Shown here: positions 12,001-27,000 of the stretch, in pieces
Layout of the letters: each line of letters begins with the position of its first letter
Numbering within the stretch: the stretch's first letter is position 1
Origin: Ceriagrion tenellum
Lineage: Eukaryota > Arthropoda > Insecta > Odonata > Coenagrionidae
Reading direction: 5' to 3'
NCBI GenBank assembly: GCA_963169105.1
Contig: OY720637.1
Span: forward strand, 59,542,964 to 59,606,963
Length of the DNA stretch: 64,000 nt
Notes under the pieces: generated by a model
The model's database searches: none
The model's input: only the letters and a program-made list of their open reading frames with translations
What the model was told of the DNA's origin: nothing
Made by a program: the position numbers and the translations under genes

Positions 12001-15000
12001 TTGTTGAAACTTCTAGAACATTCTCTTAAGGAATGTGGCTGCATTTCCAGCTTCTAGAATATTCAGTGGTATCATGTACAGTGAATGTAGCCCCACCCCA
12101 ACTATTGTTGGTCTTCATGGAGAGGCTTACATAATTCCGAAAGGCCAATGCACATGTACCAAGCACGGCTTCCCTTTTTTTTCATTGGTTGATTATGTTT
12201 AACCACCATGAGCTCTCATTTTCCCAGAATTATTTTCCTCAGTTAAATCAAAGTTCCCAAAGTTAAATCAACTAAATTTTCTCCGTTATGGACCGGTTTG
12301 TTATGTTACGTAGTGATTGAGATTGTTCAGGGAAATGCTAATTCCCCCCGAGGTGTCTTCTGAAGGGCATTTCCATCGTTGTACTCCAACTATAGGATGG
12401 GTTTATTATCTCAGGTTCACTTGTTGCCTTTAGTTTTGATTAATTATTCTCAACCTGATTAAAGTGACCTGTACTGTACTAATCCAGTCACCTTGTTGAT
12501 TTGTGATTTTCATTTTACTTCTCAGATTGTAAAATGCAGAGAAATACTTCATGGAGTCACCTGGAAAATCTGATTTTTGAAGATACAGTCAAGGCGCTCC
12601 GAGTAATTCCAGCTAATTGTCTATCAAAATGCCCATTTCCATGTTTGTCAACCTACGAGAACTCTAATAAAGTGAGCTTTCTTGCAAGTGACTTAGTGGC
12701 AACTTTAAGGTCACCAGTGATTCCACTCCAGACTGCTGTGTATCTCTTGATTTTAAAGTAAGTAAATGAAGACTCACTTGGTCTCTCATTGTATCTTGAG
12801 TATACTAGAGAATAATTCACCTTTGGTATAAATTTCTTTTAGATCTGTTGGTTATTTATGTGGCAGTTCAAATTATTATAATTTTGTTTTCAACTGAAAA
12901 ATGAGAAAAAAATCACATTCCATTCATACTCCTTATCACTGTTAAATAGCTTGTTAAGTAATTCAGATTGTATGTGCCTACATTAAATTCAAGTAAATGG
13001 AAAAACACTAGTTGAAAAGTGTTATTGTGCTAAGCATGTTTTTTTTGATTCAACTAGTTAAGGACCCCAATGAATATTTTCAATAATTATTTAATCTGAG
13101 GTTCATTCACTATTAATATATATTTTATGTGAATTATCTTTGCTCATAAAGAGACTTAATTGCTTGGAAAATTCAGTTGAAATGGATTCAAATATGGTAG
13201 AGTGCCGATTATCTGTGCTAATGCCTGAATCACACGATCATTTTTTCCGTCCCTTTTAAGGGATAGCTCCAATGATAGCTCAAATGATCGCTCGAAAATG
13301 ATTATGTGACTCGAAGAAAGTCAGGGATGGCTCCAGCGATAGGGATCCCTATAGCTTTTTCCATCCCTGGGCACGTCCCTTTTTCCGTCCCTGGAGGCAT
13401 CGCTGACTCCATCATTTAGCCAATCAGAGTGCTCGGGCGCAAAGAGCGACTCTAACGCCACGTTCGGCTTTCAATGGAATTAGAGTAGTAAACATATAGA
13501 AATGATGCGAAAAGGGACGGAAAAAATGATGGAAAAAGGGACGGCCAAAATGACCGTGTGATTCAGAAAATGATAGCTCGAGCTATCATTGTCACGACCC
13601 CTGAAAAGCTATCATTGGAGCTATCCCTTAGAAGGGACGGAAAAAATGATCGTGTGATTCAGGCTTAATGGACAGGGAAGCCCAATCAGATGATTGAAAG
13701 CAACAGATAATCAATTTTTATTTAATTGTGTGGTAGTTGAGGCTTTGGTTTCAGTGCTACACTTTCTCATAGTCTTTGGTGCATATTGTGATGAAATACT
13801 TGTAATTCTATTATTAATTTTTGTTAAGAGGCAATCATTCATTCCATTTACTTCTCCTAAGCATTTCACCTACCAACATTGATGTCTCTTGGTTATGTGC
13901 AATAAATATTTTCCATCAATTTGTAGAACATTCTTTGGTAAATCATATTTTCATAATAATAAGAATAGTAATAATTTATTTTTCCCCTGTTGACAAGTAC
14001 AATATATGGTACAAAATATCCTAAATAATGTAATTGTATAGGGTACGTCAAGAGTATTTGTAATGCAAAAAAAGATATAAAATAACACCAAGATGGACAT
14101 ATATCAATACAAGATATCATTAAAATATTACCCTGAACTTATGTAATCATTCACACTATAAAAACAGTTTTCATTAAGGTACATATACAGTTTCTTTTTA
14201 AAAATAGTTAATGATTTTTCATTTTTTAAACTCATGGGTAGCTTGTTATACATTGTTATACATACAGAGCGGGGACCTTTGGAAATCATTGACATATTGG
14301 CAGATACCACACAAAGATGATTACTTGTCCTGGTTGCATGGCTATGTTTGCCATTGTTAGATGGAAATAAGGTCAAATTCTTTTTTACAAAAATAACTGA
14401 ATTATAAATGTGCTAAATTAACATATGTGCTAAGCATTCCATTATTACAACCTACTTTCGAAATTTGCCCATAATTAAGAATTTAAACTCATGATTTCAC
14501 GAGCTTTGCTCATCGTAAGGAATCTGACTATGCCGATCGACAAAATTTGCTTCACTTTTTTTAAACATCTGATCCATCAAATTGGCTGAGGCACTTCTGT
14601 ATGAATACTACTCCTTGGAGTCTTGATTTGTCCATCCCAAGTTATAGCTAACCTGGGAGTATGTCTCTTCTGTGGCAATTAGTGGTTGCCCCTGGGGCAT
14701 TCCTATCCTCACACCTTTGCACTTACTCAGTCTGTTCTCACTGCAAGCAAAAATCTCCCTTGGATGCCTTTTCAAATATTTTCAACTGCTCAGAAACGTC
14801 TAACCTGAAGCACATCATCTTTCTTGAAGAATTAGACATTTTAAATTACATATTGTTGAAAGAAAATTAGTTAATACAAAGTCGCACTAGCAACATTTCC
14901 TCAATTGCCGAGGTCATACAAGCATTGATCAGTAATTTAGGGGGCTCACTATAATGCAACACTGTCTTTTGCACAATTGAAATCCCTGCTGCTGTAAAAC

Positions 15001-18000
15001 ATAAGGTGTGGCTGTATTGTAGAATAATAGACAATGGAGGATTTAGTAGGATAGCCATTAGAAATTGTAAGGAATTAACAACATTTAAATAATATCTATT
15101 GCTCTATTAATGTATAAAATTAAAAATAATGTAAAAATAAATTCTGCAGCCCACACACAATTTGGCTTTCCTTTTTCATGGTATGAGAAAATTTTATTTA
15201 AACCTTTCAAACGATAGCCCCACAAATATTACCAAAGTAAAAATCATAAAAATATTCCACATATGAGTCGTCTATGCCTTGATTTTGTATTAAGGCTTAG
15301 TGAAACATATGTAGACTTGGTTTAAAATAATTTCTGGAATATATGGGAATGAAAAATGTCTGAAATATTGGTGAATATTACAGGAAATTACAGTAATTTC
15401 CCGGGGTTGTGGTAAATTACTTAAATACCAGGGTAATTTACGAAAGTTGCCAATTTTTTTACTGCAATAATTTTCAAAATGGCTCATCAATGGCCAGAAC
15501 TGTCTCCCTATTCATTATACATACATACCACACTTTGTATAAGAATCTCTATATTTAGACTTAGAGAGAATGCTCCAAAATTGAACGATTATTAATAATT
15601 CGGCAGTCGGTTAACTAAACATTGGATAATTGGCACTCTATCGTACTTGGTCATTTTGGTTGACCATTGATTTGATTTCTTTAGATAGGATATCAAAAGT
15701 TTGGTTTATCAAGGATTTGATATTGGATTTATTTTTCATTCAAGAGATGTTTAACTCCAAAAGAAATCATGTAATTGATTAAACATGAAGTAGAAAAGGT
15801 ATTTGTATCCCGACTTAGCTGTATCAGTAGAGAACGCTGGACATGCTAGTTTTTAAGTCAATGGTTTACATGCTATTTATGATAGTACATATTTCACGAG
15901 TTGTGAGAGACAGTACTTATCATCAGCATTGTGAAGCCAGTTTGCTTTTGTGGAGAATGATACTAGCTGCTTTTTAAATATCAGTGAAATCTCAATTTTT
16001 TCTATGGATCAATATTTTGATCTTAAAGTTAGGTTAAAACCATTTTACTGAAATTGTTATTTATGCCTAGGTTTTTTACATTAACATTTTAATTTATTAT
16101 TACTTATTTACTTTGGTAATGGCTTAGTTATTTCTTCTCAGGCTAGTTCCTGATTTGATAGAAGAAGACAAGAAAGTACTGTCCACCGAAGGTTCTGATG
16201 CTGAAAAAGTTTATGAGAAATTATCATGCCATCTGCTTGAGGATCAGCTGAGTGAAGCTCAGTCTGTTGTTGATACCATGCTCATGGATTTCAGGTAAGA
16301 TGAATTTCAGTGTCATAGCATTGGTGTTTGAAAACTATTTGTTGTCATTTTTCAAGTGTAGAAAGGTGTTTAAAATTCAGATTTCAGTTGTTTTTTCCAA
16401 AATTTAGTTCTTATTATTGTTTGTGATTTACTCAGTATAATTTTTTTCGTGTCATGTTGTTCAAATTTGATAGTATGAACTTTGACTGCTCAATCTTAGG
16501 AGTTGGGAGACATTTTATAGCTAAGTTTTTTTATCTCAGAGATTAGTGTTTCTCATTGCTAAAAAATGCAGTGGCAATGTTGAGTATACTGTTTCAGTCA
16601 CACTTTGGTTATGGTTAATTCACCTTTTCCTGTTATTGTACTTATTAGGGTTACATGTGAATAACTACCATGAAATCTTAAAAGATGAAGACATTTGTTC
16701 TCACTTATCATTAAAAAATTTTAATGACCCATGCTTTTTGAAGTGAAAATGTTTGTCATATAGTGTCTATAGTCATTTAAGGGATAGTGAATCCTGGAAA
16801 GTAGAGTGGTTTCATGGCTTGAATTATTGGAATCTCAATGATTCTAGTAAAATCAAATCTGAATCGCAAACATTCAGAAGTTCAAACAATAAGTTCCAAA
16901 TTTGATTCACGTAGATGATGCTCTGAGAATGCAAAAACCTGACATTAGACCACTGGACACAAGATGTCAACATCTAAAAAGTGTAAATTTTGAGGGTACA
17001 GGGAATAGCCACAGCATTACCTACTTCCATGGAGTCACCCACAAGAGTACTGTGTGTGTGTGCACAAGTGTGTTAATTCCACAGAGGAAAAATCATTCAT
17101 CATAACTGGATTTGAACCTGGGTCCCTGGGAATTGTGCTAAGTGCTTTAGCCAGTTTAGAAACTAAGGAGTCCTTCCTGTGGATTTTTGTGGGCCTTAAA
17201 AGGAACTTGATGTTTAAGACTGCCTTAGAGATACTGGAGAAGGAGTACGAAGCATGCACAAAGAGCTTTGAAAATCAATGCATTTTATTAACTATAATGC
17301 TGAAATTCACTATGGGGTGCGCTTGATCATTGATTTTCTTCATATTTCCAGAGTGGGAGATAGCTGCACTGTTCAGCCATTCACCGATACATACACTTAC
17401 ACCAGTGCATACTTTCTTCAATGGAAGGTGATCCTTGAAATGTGCAGAGTTGCTGAGCCAGAACTTCGGTGCCATTATGCTCAATGGCTGAAGTAAGAGT
17501 GTACTAAATTAGTTTTTTGCCCATATGTTTAGGTTCAAAAAAGAGGAAAATTTGATTTTTCACTTTTATGAATTATATATCTTTTGTGCACGTTATGAAA
17601 TTTTCATTTTATGTGCTTTGTCCTAGTTATGATCTTTTTGGCCTAGTATTTCTCTCTGATATGAGACTTATGAAAATCTTCTTGTATTCACCCAAGTGGC
17701 TACTGTGGATCCAGCATCTTTGTCAATTAATGTAGTCATAAATGATAAAAAAAGTCTATAGATGTCAAGTATTGGTGCATTCACTTTCAAAATGAGATGT
17801 ACATTTCCTTTGTGTTTGCCTCTGTGTTTTGTTGAAAACTAACTTGGGGCATTGCACTAGAGTTCAGTGAATATTGGGGCCATGTTTGAATTCAATGCCT
17901 TAAACTTGCATATTCAAGCTCTGCCCTATTATTATTTGTTTTGAATACTTTTGTCCTGTGATGGAGGCTTCTGCAGGGCTTGGATGGAGGTTGATTCTTT

Positions 18001-21000
18001 GATTTTCTGGGGTTTCCACCACTGTTGTTACATCCTGAGGACAATATTTTGTCGGCTGTTCTGTCAGCTTCCTCAGGTCCATGTAACTAAGGACTTGAAA
18101 TGCATCTGAGTATCTTGTACCTGAGAAGGCCTGCAGGATAGCTGGTGAAATACCGTCCTGAAGATGGAATGATGTGGATATCCTAGAAAACCAAAGAATC
18201 AGCCTCTACCTTTGTCTTTCAGTTTTATATATTTTTGCAAGTCCTTCTGTTCTATTGAGGTGCAGATCAAAAAAATTGAGAAAGATATTAGAAGACTGGG
18301 GTAAAAGGTTGAAAGATACTCATATCTGGTGGGGTTTAGTGCCAAGAAGGCCAGTAACTCTTGACCATGTGTGCTAATGGCTCAAGGTAGCATTATAACC
18401 AGTGTTGAGTAAGTTATTCAAAAAATGTATTTGAAACCGATTATAATTACTTCGTCAATAAAGTATTTAATTAAAAGTCAAAATTACTTCCAAAAAGGAC
18501 TCAATTACAAGTAGATTACAGTTATTTCATATGTAATCGTTTACCACAGCATTAAGTTCTAAGTGTTATCCAGTTTTTAAAAAAATCAATGTATTTCCAG
18601 TCCTTTTAAAAAATAATCTTCATGAAGAATTTGAGCATATGTCTGGAGTAGAGTCCCATATTCCTTTTCCCAAGAGAGCCCTTTATTTTTAAAACATGGT
18701 ATTTAATCCCAGCCTTATTTTTATGCGGTACATTAACCTATGATTAGGTTCTGCTCTGGCTATATGTTCACTGAAAGATATACAGATTATCCTAAACAAG
18801 GAATGACCATTGTGTTATGATGTTGATTCACATTAATGGAAATGTATTCTTTATATCACTCTATTATGGTGTATTAACCTAATTATAGCTTAATCATATA
18901 TTATGTATCCTTTCTGTCTTACCTCCTAATTGTACTATTAGTTGTGTAATAATGACTGAGATACATTTAATGAATTGTACAATTAATATTGTTTTCTTCT
19001 GATAGGGACACTGGCCATTTAAGCAGTCTTCTTCACAATGTGTTTCGTCTTTTACCAGATCAGTTGTTGCAAGGTTGTGGTATACAAGTTAATTCTCCAT
19101 CATCAAAAATGCTGTCAAGATTATTTGAGTCAAAATTGGCAGCTCAAGCCTACTATGGTATGTTAGCCTAATTATAGCTTTATCATGTATCATGAATAGT
19201 TTCTCTCTCTCACCTGTTAATTGCTCTGTAAGTTGTATAATAATTATTTTTCTAAATTTTAAAGGTGACATATGGGAGAGGTCATTAATCCAGTTTATTT
19301 ATATTCTAATCATATCTGAGACACTATGAGGAATCCTTGCCAAAAATATGAGACTTCTTTTCTTGAAGTAACTTTGACTCTTGACCTCTTAATGCCATGC
19401 ATCTGATTCATATCAGAAGAGAATAGCGCTAGCTAAAGAGGCATTTAGTAATAGAGGAGAGCTGATGAGGGGAACCTTGTGTAAGGATGTGAAGAAGAGG
19501 CTGGTGAAGAGATTGATCAGCAGAGTAGGTGGCTGGAGGATGTAATAAGGGGCGATGGATTGCTCAAGAGTGTGATAAGAGGGAAGGATGTTGGGCAAGC
19601 GGGGAAAGGGAAGAAAGAGAATAGGTTTCCTGGACGGGATGAAGGAGGGTGGATCGTATGCTGAGGTGAAAAAGGATATACATGTTAGAGGGAGATAGGT
19701 GCCTGAAAGTGTAGAAAGCCGGGAGGAGATTCTCTGACATTCAGCAAAACCTACCTTTACCAGTAGAATACTTAAATAATAATCAGATTCAGCTTCCTTG
19801 GTGAAACATACTAATGGATGATATACTGAAGTGCCAGCTCATATATTTAACGACAATGAAATCCGTATTGGCAATTAAACTTGTACTTTAGGATCTCAGG
19901 TTTTTCCTGTATATAGATGGGGGAAGTAATCTGTCGTTGCTCCATTGCCTAGCAGTGTCATTCAGCACTGACATTTCTGAGGCTAAGTCTGTGTGAAAAC
20001 TTACCCTATAATTAAAATCACTCCATTATAGGTGAATGAAAGTAAATGTCAGATTAAACTTTAAACTATTTTTCTATGATGTAGTTTTTTTCCTGAAGTG
20101 TTACATTTTTGAGTTACCTCTAGCATTTCTGTATGATTCCAATAAAAATATATAGATTATACTTATGTAATTAAAGAGTTATTCACTCTTGTATTTTATT
20201 TTTAATCTTTTGCCACACTATACAGGTTTCTCTCTCCTCAATACTAAAATATCGTTTGGCTTTCTAAGCCCATTTTCGTATGAATATTGCGGTTATAATT
20301 ACCATCCTCAGATTTCTACTGTGTTTTAAGATGTGTCTTTCAATCATTTTAAAAATAGGTGCTGTGACCACGGAGAATTTAGAAAGGCTAATATGCTGGG
20401 TCTGGGTTGATACGTTTCGGTATTTGCCAGCCCTTGTACGCTATTGGTGGAATGACTTAGAGGCAAGATCCAATTCACTTGTCGAACGTTTGACAGCTGT
20501 CTACCTCTCTCCATTACTATGTGCTGAGGAAATGCGAGCTGTTCAGGCAGAGGAGAAGACATTTTCTAATATGATGGTGTGTATGGGTGTAATTTTCTTC
20601 ATGAATCATTCGGCAAATGATGCCCCTTGAAACCCCTTGTTTAAGTTTCATCTTTAAGTAATGAGATCTCAATTCCCATAATACCTCTGTCAACTGCATG
20701 CCTAAAATTTCTTTTCTTCCCCTCCACATTTCAGTTATCGTTGTTTGGTTTGGTTTGATTGGCTCTTATTGAATTCTTGTGTTAAATTTGTGTTCAGCTT
20801 ACGGAGACATGTAAACGTATTACCATACCTTGAGGACATTAGATGGCTTACTGCTGAAAAATGATTGAATATCTCCTAGCTGTATTCCTTTTTGCATTAC
20901 AGTAGAATGCTGATTATTTGTGTACATGACTAATGTAATCTCCACTGATATATACATATTTTATGATGCAGTGAAACTTCACCCAAATAGCCACACTTAA

Positions 21001-24000
21001 GAAGTACAATAGCATAGATATGGTCAAGTCCAAAGTGAGATTTCAAACCATTTTATGATGGATGTCATAGAATTAACAGTGATGTAGCACCTTAGCCTCC
21101 TGCTCAGTTGGATTAGAATTCGTTTGGATTTATTTTGGCAGGATTTGATGGAATCTCAAATCCATGGATTCAATAAGATTCGACTGAATCATCATGCATC
21201 ACTAATTATAAACATGTTCTTTCTGCCAACTGACAGTGAAAATTTTGACCTTATGTCGTGATTGCTAGCAGGTGATATAAAAAAAGCATTTAAAACTCTG
21301 CCCTGGTTCCAATTCTTTTCGTGTGGGATAAAGTATTTGGGGCCTATTTTTGGGTCTCTGGGGCCCTGAGGCCTTTTCCATATTGCCTATAGATCAAGTT
21401 AGAACATTTGCTACAAATATGCAAAATTTCAGGTCTATCGACTTAGTAGTGTTTAAGGAGAAGTATAACGACATAGACACTACTACATTTTTATACATCG
21501 GTGTAGATTTTTGAATTAATAGTGAGAAATCAAAGATGCAGAACGTCGATGCTAAAGTTCCATTTTGATAATCATCAGTGAACATGTAGGTACTTCAAGT
21601 TTATTATTAAAACTCAAGGTTTTTTGTAAGTATTGCAGAAAATGTCATTTAATGCATTCAGTACTTTCATTGTCAAACATATGCAGTCAGCTCTTGACAA
21701 CACTTTACCTCAAAACGTAAACCTTTTCTTGTCCATATCTCATGAACAATTCCATTGTGCTTTACCACATCAGCAAATGATACAGACTTTACGTGGCTGG
21801 TTGGCATAAAAAGAAAATAGGAAGTGCAAATTACATACATTTTGGATCTCTCTCAATCCTTGATTTGCCATCTTTAATGTCAAGTACTTACGATTTCTTT
21901 GCGTTGGACAATAATAGCCCTGATATGGAGCATCTGAGTATCTTGCAATAATCTTGCTTAACCCTTTCGCTGCTGTGAACGTAGTAGATACGTTCGCCCG
22001 GTTGACTGCTGTGAACGTAGCTCCTACGTTCCGTTGGCAAGTGGTTGTTCCTACCCACGCCACTGAACTTTCTCTTTTTCTGCGAATGCATTTCACCAAG
22101 TTCATTGCTATACATTGTACTAATCCCATCCCGGGAGCTTGAGTGACTATTGAGTTGCAGGTGCAACGAGATGCATACTTTCTGTGCCGACGTAGGTTAG
22201 CGTTCACTTTTTCGCCGCACAGGGGCTGGAACGACTCTGCAGTTTGACCGCAGCGAAAGGGTTAAAATTGGTCATGATCAAGGATGTAATTTTTGAAATC
22301 TTCCACTAAATTTTCTCAAAAGAGTAGTGTTGATGCCTGATCTTCCACCTGCACTGCACGCTGATGTGAAAACACTGTCCGCCAGCCTAGAATGCTGGGA
22401 AACTTGGTTGTAAAAAGTAAACATGGTCAAAATTAATGTATTCCTTAACCCCTTCAAAGCGGGTGTCATTCATGAATGACATCCGCATTGAATTTATTGT
22501 CCCGTGCGGTAAAACGGTGCTATCTTCAGCTCCTTCGGTTGGCCGCCACTTGTCCGCTCTTCAGTTGGTTCCTAGCTTCTGGAGTTAAACCTGTGTTTTG
22601 CATGTATAATGGTTATCTTCAGCAATGGCCAAATGTAAATGTTGTAGAAAATGAACAAAATGCCCTTAAGACTAATATTTTTCCGGAATTCAAAATTCAA
22701 AACATTGTGGTGTGTAAAGCGTAACACTAAAATTACTGTAAATAATTAAAAAATAAATAAATAAAAAGGTCATGTTCAAGAGAAGAAGACAAGGGCATCA
22801 CGCATACATAAAAAGGCTAAGTGCGTTGACATCAGGAAAACATAGAAATGGAAAGTTTTGTGATTTCCTGTTGTGAGGGCTGAGAAAAGAAACTACAGGG
22901 GGTGGGCCGGGATCAGGAGCACGTAGTAATGCTGACAGGTGGACAAGAAGGGATTTGGGGAAGGCGCTTCTGCGGAGAGAGGACATTGGTGCAACGCACT
23001 TAGCTGCCCATAAAAATAGTGAGACAAGAGAGGGGTGGGTGTTAGTGGGAAACTGCAGGCCAATGAATGCCGGGAGGAAATCCTACGAGACAAAATGCCG
23101 CCTGGGGCCTAGAGCCGAGTATGTAAGGAATAAAATCACACTAGTCTGAAGAAAGGGAAATACCATTCAGCAAATGCGCAAGAAATATTTTCGACAGCCA
23201 AGTATTAACGCATCAAAATTTAAGGGATGTCTTTTCAAATAAAAAAAGGCAAGAAATCTGTTGAAAATACCATTAATTCTCTTAAAAATTTATAAAAACG
23301 TCAAATGAGTCAGTTCAGAAAACATGAATGCATTTTGAGGTGGAAATTGTGCAAGACAAAAATATTACAATAAAGGTGGTGGAATCAAAGATATGTTTAT
23401 CGATGTAAAATAAAAATGTACATAAATATGATACCCATACCTAATAAAACCAATTTATTTCAAATTTACCACGTTAAATGCAAATTTATTCCAATTCCAA
23501 ATTTTCAGATGCCAAAAGTAATATTTTCATTGAAGGTAACAAAGAAACAGTAGCAAAAGAGAATGCAATGCAGGTTGCATAACAACTGATTTTTCAGCAG
23601 AGCGGATGTCATTCATGAATCACATTTTTTTTAATTATGAAAAATGTGGTAATAAAGACTTACGGAGAAATTTTAAACGTTTGTGGCAACTTACAATACA
23701 ATAACAGACATGATAATGCGAAAAATTGAATCCAGACACCGGGACCGATATCTTCATACAGACCCGCATTGAATGGGTTAAAACAAATATTATCTGAGGA
23801 ATTTTTTAATATTGCATAGCCAAGGTATTTAGCTACTAAATATCAAAAAATGGGAAAAATGAAGAGAGTGCTTGTTTTGAGAAAAATTATTTAATGTTTT
23901 CAAAATAAAAATTTATCCACGAAAGTGCAAAATCTTGAATTCATCACTTTACAATGTTATGTCACATTGTTTTCTCTTCCTAATGAGCATTTGTGCTTCC

Positions 24001-27000
24001 GCATAAATATTTTATGTCCTTAGATATTGAAGACACACCAATTGCAAGTTTACGAAATGCTCAATTTTCCATACTCCCCTAATTAGGCTACGGATCCATA
24101 TTTTGAAAAACAATTAAGCATGGTCAACAATGTAGTAAAACCCTTGGAAAAATATGCCCTGCAAATTTCATGGAAGTAGAAGTGTTCAAGGGAATTTTTT
24201 GTCTTTTTTTTGGTCATTTGGACATGGAAATACCCTTATGTAATTCATCGTTAATGTTAATGTAATTTGTCATAATATCACTTATTATTACAATGATAGA
24301 ACTTAGTGTAATGATAATATTTTCTGCTGTTTTGGGTTGTTGCTCACAGCAAATAAGAGTTAGTGTTAAACCATGGTTTTATTTACTTGGTTAATTTTTT
24401 TCTGTTCCTAGAGGACATTGTCCTAGAGTTGGTTATTTTTTATCTTCTTCTTCCCTGACCCAGTTTGACACTTTTTTGTTTGATAACCCTTCCTGCCTGA
24501 TTATTTTTCACCCTTTACTCAGTACCCCACCGACAGAAATCTTCAATCTCAGCTGCAGCATTACTCAAAGAACAAGCATTAAAATCACAAAATGCTATGC
24601 TCAATCTTAGAGTTGATCACCTTCAATTAATGATGGAAAGACTTTTATTTTTCATGCAAAGCTTAATCATTTATCACATGGTGAGGGGATCTTGCTTTTT
24701 GCACTTCTGGTGGTGATGTTAAAATTATTCCATGGAAATATTTGTTTTCAGCAGATTAAGGGTTGTATTCATAGTCGTTACCTTGGTGTCCCCTAGGTGT
24801 GGGGCAACCCCTTTTGTCAGAAATGGTAATCATAGTCATTACCCAGGGGACTGCCATCCCCTAACCTTTCCCCAGGCCGTCGATTTCCTGTGTAAGGCAT
24901 GAAGCTTACCCAAAGCTCTCCTAACACAGTACTGCTGCCCACACGCAGGGCAAATTGATACTACTGTGCTAATGGCAGTACATGATAATATCAGCAACTT
25001 TCCATAATAACGTCTTCTGTTTACAAACACGGATACATACTGAACCACCCTCATATTCCTCACCATTCATATTACATAAATATTTACGTAATATTGTAAA
25101 CATTCTCTCATATTCCTTCAATCATTTTTCATCGACATTGTGTAACAGTATACTATATTATTGCTTATAGCGTGCTTGGTTACGGTGAGAAATGAGCATC
25201 GAAAACTCTGAGAACCATTCTGTGGACCCGTTCATATGTATTTTTCCGTGGGATTGTTGCCAAATCTCTTACACAGGAATCCCCTGGCTGGGTGTTACCC
25301 AGGTAAGGTTGATGAATCGCTCAGCATGGGGACACCTAGGTGTTACTTGGCTAGGGGATACCCAGCTTACACCTAGGAATACAACTATGAATACGGGCAT
25401 AAGACAGGTGCCAGTGACCAACACTATGACACTAGGAGAAAGGGAAATCTTCTTGTACAACAGTGGAGGTTGACAAAGATAAAAGAACAATACAATGCTC
25501 TAAAGCTGAAACTGTTTAATATTTTGCCCCAAGAGACCAGAAATGTCACGTTGTCAAGATTTAAATCTGTTATTCATTGTTGGCTTGTATCAAAAGCTTT
25601 TTATTCAATTGAAGAATATCTGATGTTTAAAAACCAAAATATTGTATGTTGATTTTGTTTGTGTTGTCCTTAACCTTGATGAAGACTATTGTAAATATAC
25701 TTTGCTTAATGTCTAATAAAATGTATTATTATTATTATTGCTATTTAAATACATTATTTCCATTGTTGATTATGAATGAATGATAGATTGTGCTTATGTT
25801 ACCAGTCAAATCAGTACTTATGGATAGCACTGATTTTTCATGACCCAAACGTGTTTTACTTTCAGATCAAAGTTCATCACACAGCTCGTGAAGTGGTTGC
25901 CATTTACTCTGTAGATGACGCAGAGGCGGAATTGCTGATTCAACTGCCCACCAACCATCCGTTAGGCCTTGTTAAAGTAGAAAGTGGAAAATATCTATTC
26001 GGCACCAATCAAAGCCATAACTGGAGGAGACAAATAACAATATTTCTGAATTATCAGGTAGGTCCATTGACATAATTTGGCTCTTCATCCATTATTCTAT
26101 TTACATATTGAAATATATCCATCCAGTGACATAAGATTCATCAATGCTTTGCTGACTAAGTCTTTAATATTTTCTTTAATTACTTCTATTATATTCTGCT
26201 ACTTCCCTGAGTTATTTGAGGAGTGTTTGCAGCAAAAGTAGGATGTATAGGGTCAGGAATGAGTGGGTAATAAATGAATGTGGGTTAAATGCTCCAGTAA
26301 TGGACATGTATGAAAGGAGTGTGCTTCTTTGGTTTGGCCATGTTGAGAGAATGGATGAGAGTTGAATGACAAAGCAGATATATAAGAGTGAATTGAATGG
26401 TGCGAGAGGTAGAGGTAGGCTGAGAAAGTTGTGTTTGAATGTGGTTGAGGAAATTCTTTGGAGGAGGAATATTAGGAGTCTTAAAAACAGGATGGCGTGT
26501 ACAAAGCAGTGTATGGGGGTAAATGAGGCAAAAGAGGTTTTCATGGATAGGTCAGCATGGGAGAAAATATTGAAGCAGAGTTAGGTGTACAAATATGTAT
26601 TTACGAGTGAAACTTAGTGACTGTGCCTACCCCGGAAGGGAACGGCATGATTGGTGTGTATGTATGTATATTTATTATCTGGTTCATTACCCTCGTGATA
26701 GTGGACGGTGGTCCTGCTTAAATTTACTGTGGTGGAGAGAGAGATAAATATCACCCTTTCACAAATAAAATTACCAAAGTGCTAGTGCAACATGGAATAG
26801 GCTTATTTACATTAAATAGTTCAGGTAGCAAATTAAAGATATCTCACTTTCTTTCCTTTTATAATTATTTACTGAATTAATTCGTTGATTGGGCCCAATT
26901 CAAGTAGGTACCCATGATGTATCGCATGCACATCTTATATAAATACGTAATATAAACCTTGCAGTTTTTAGTAGTCCTGCGGCTTCCCCCATTTTACACC

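Noticed and set aside
18402..18960. Start resembling a hAT MITE (CAGTGTTGAGTAAG)
   Set aside because: No matching right end or target duplication could be found.
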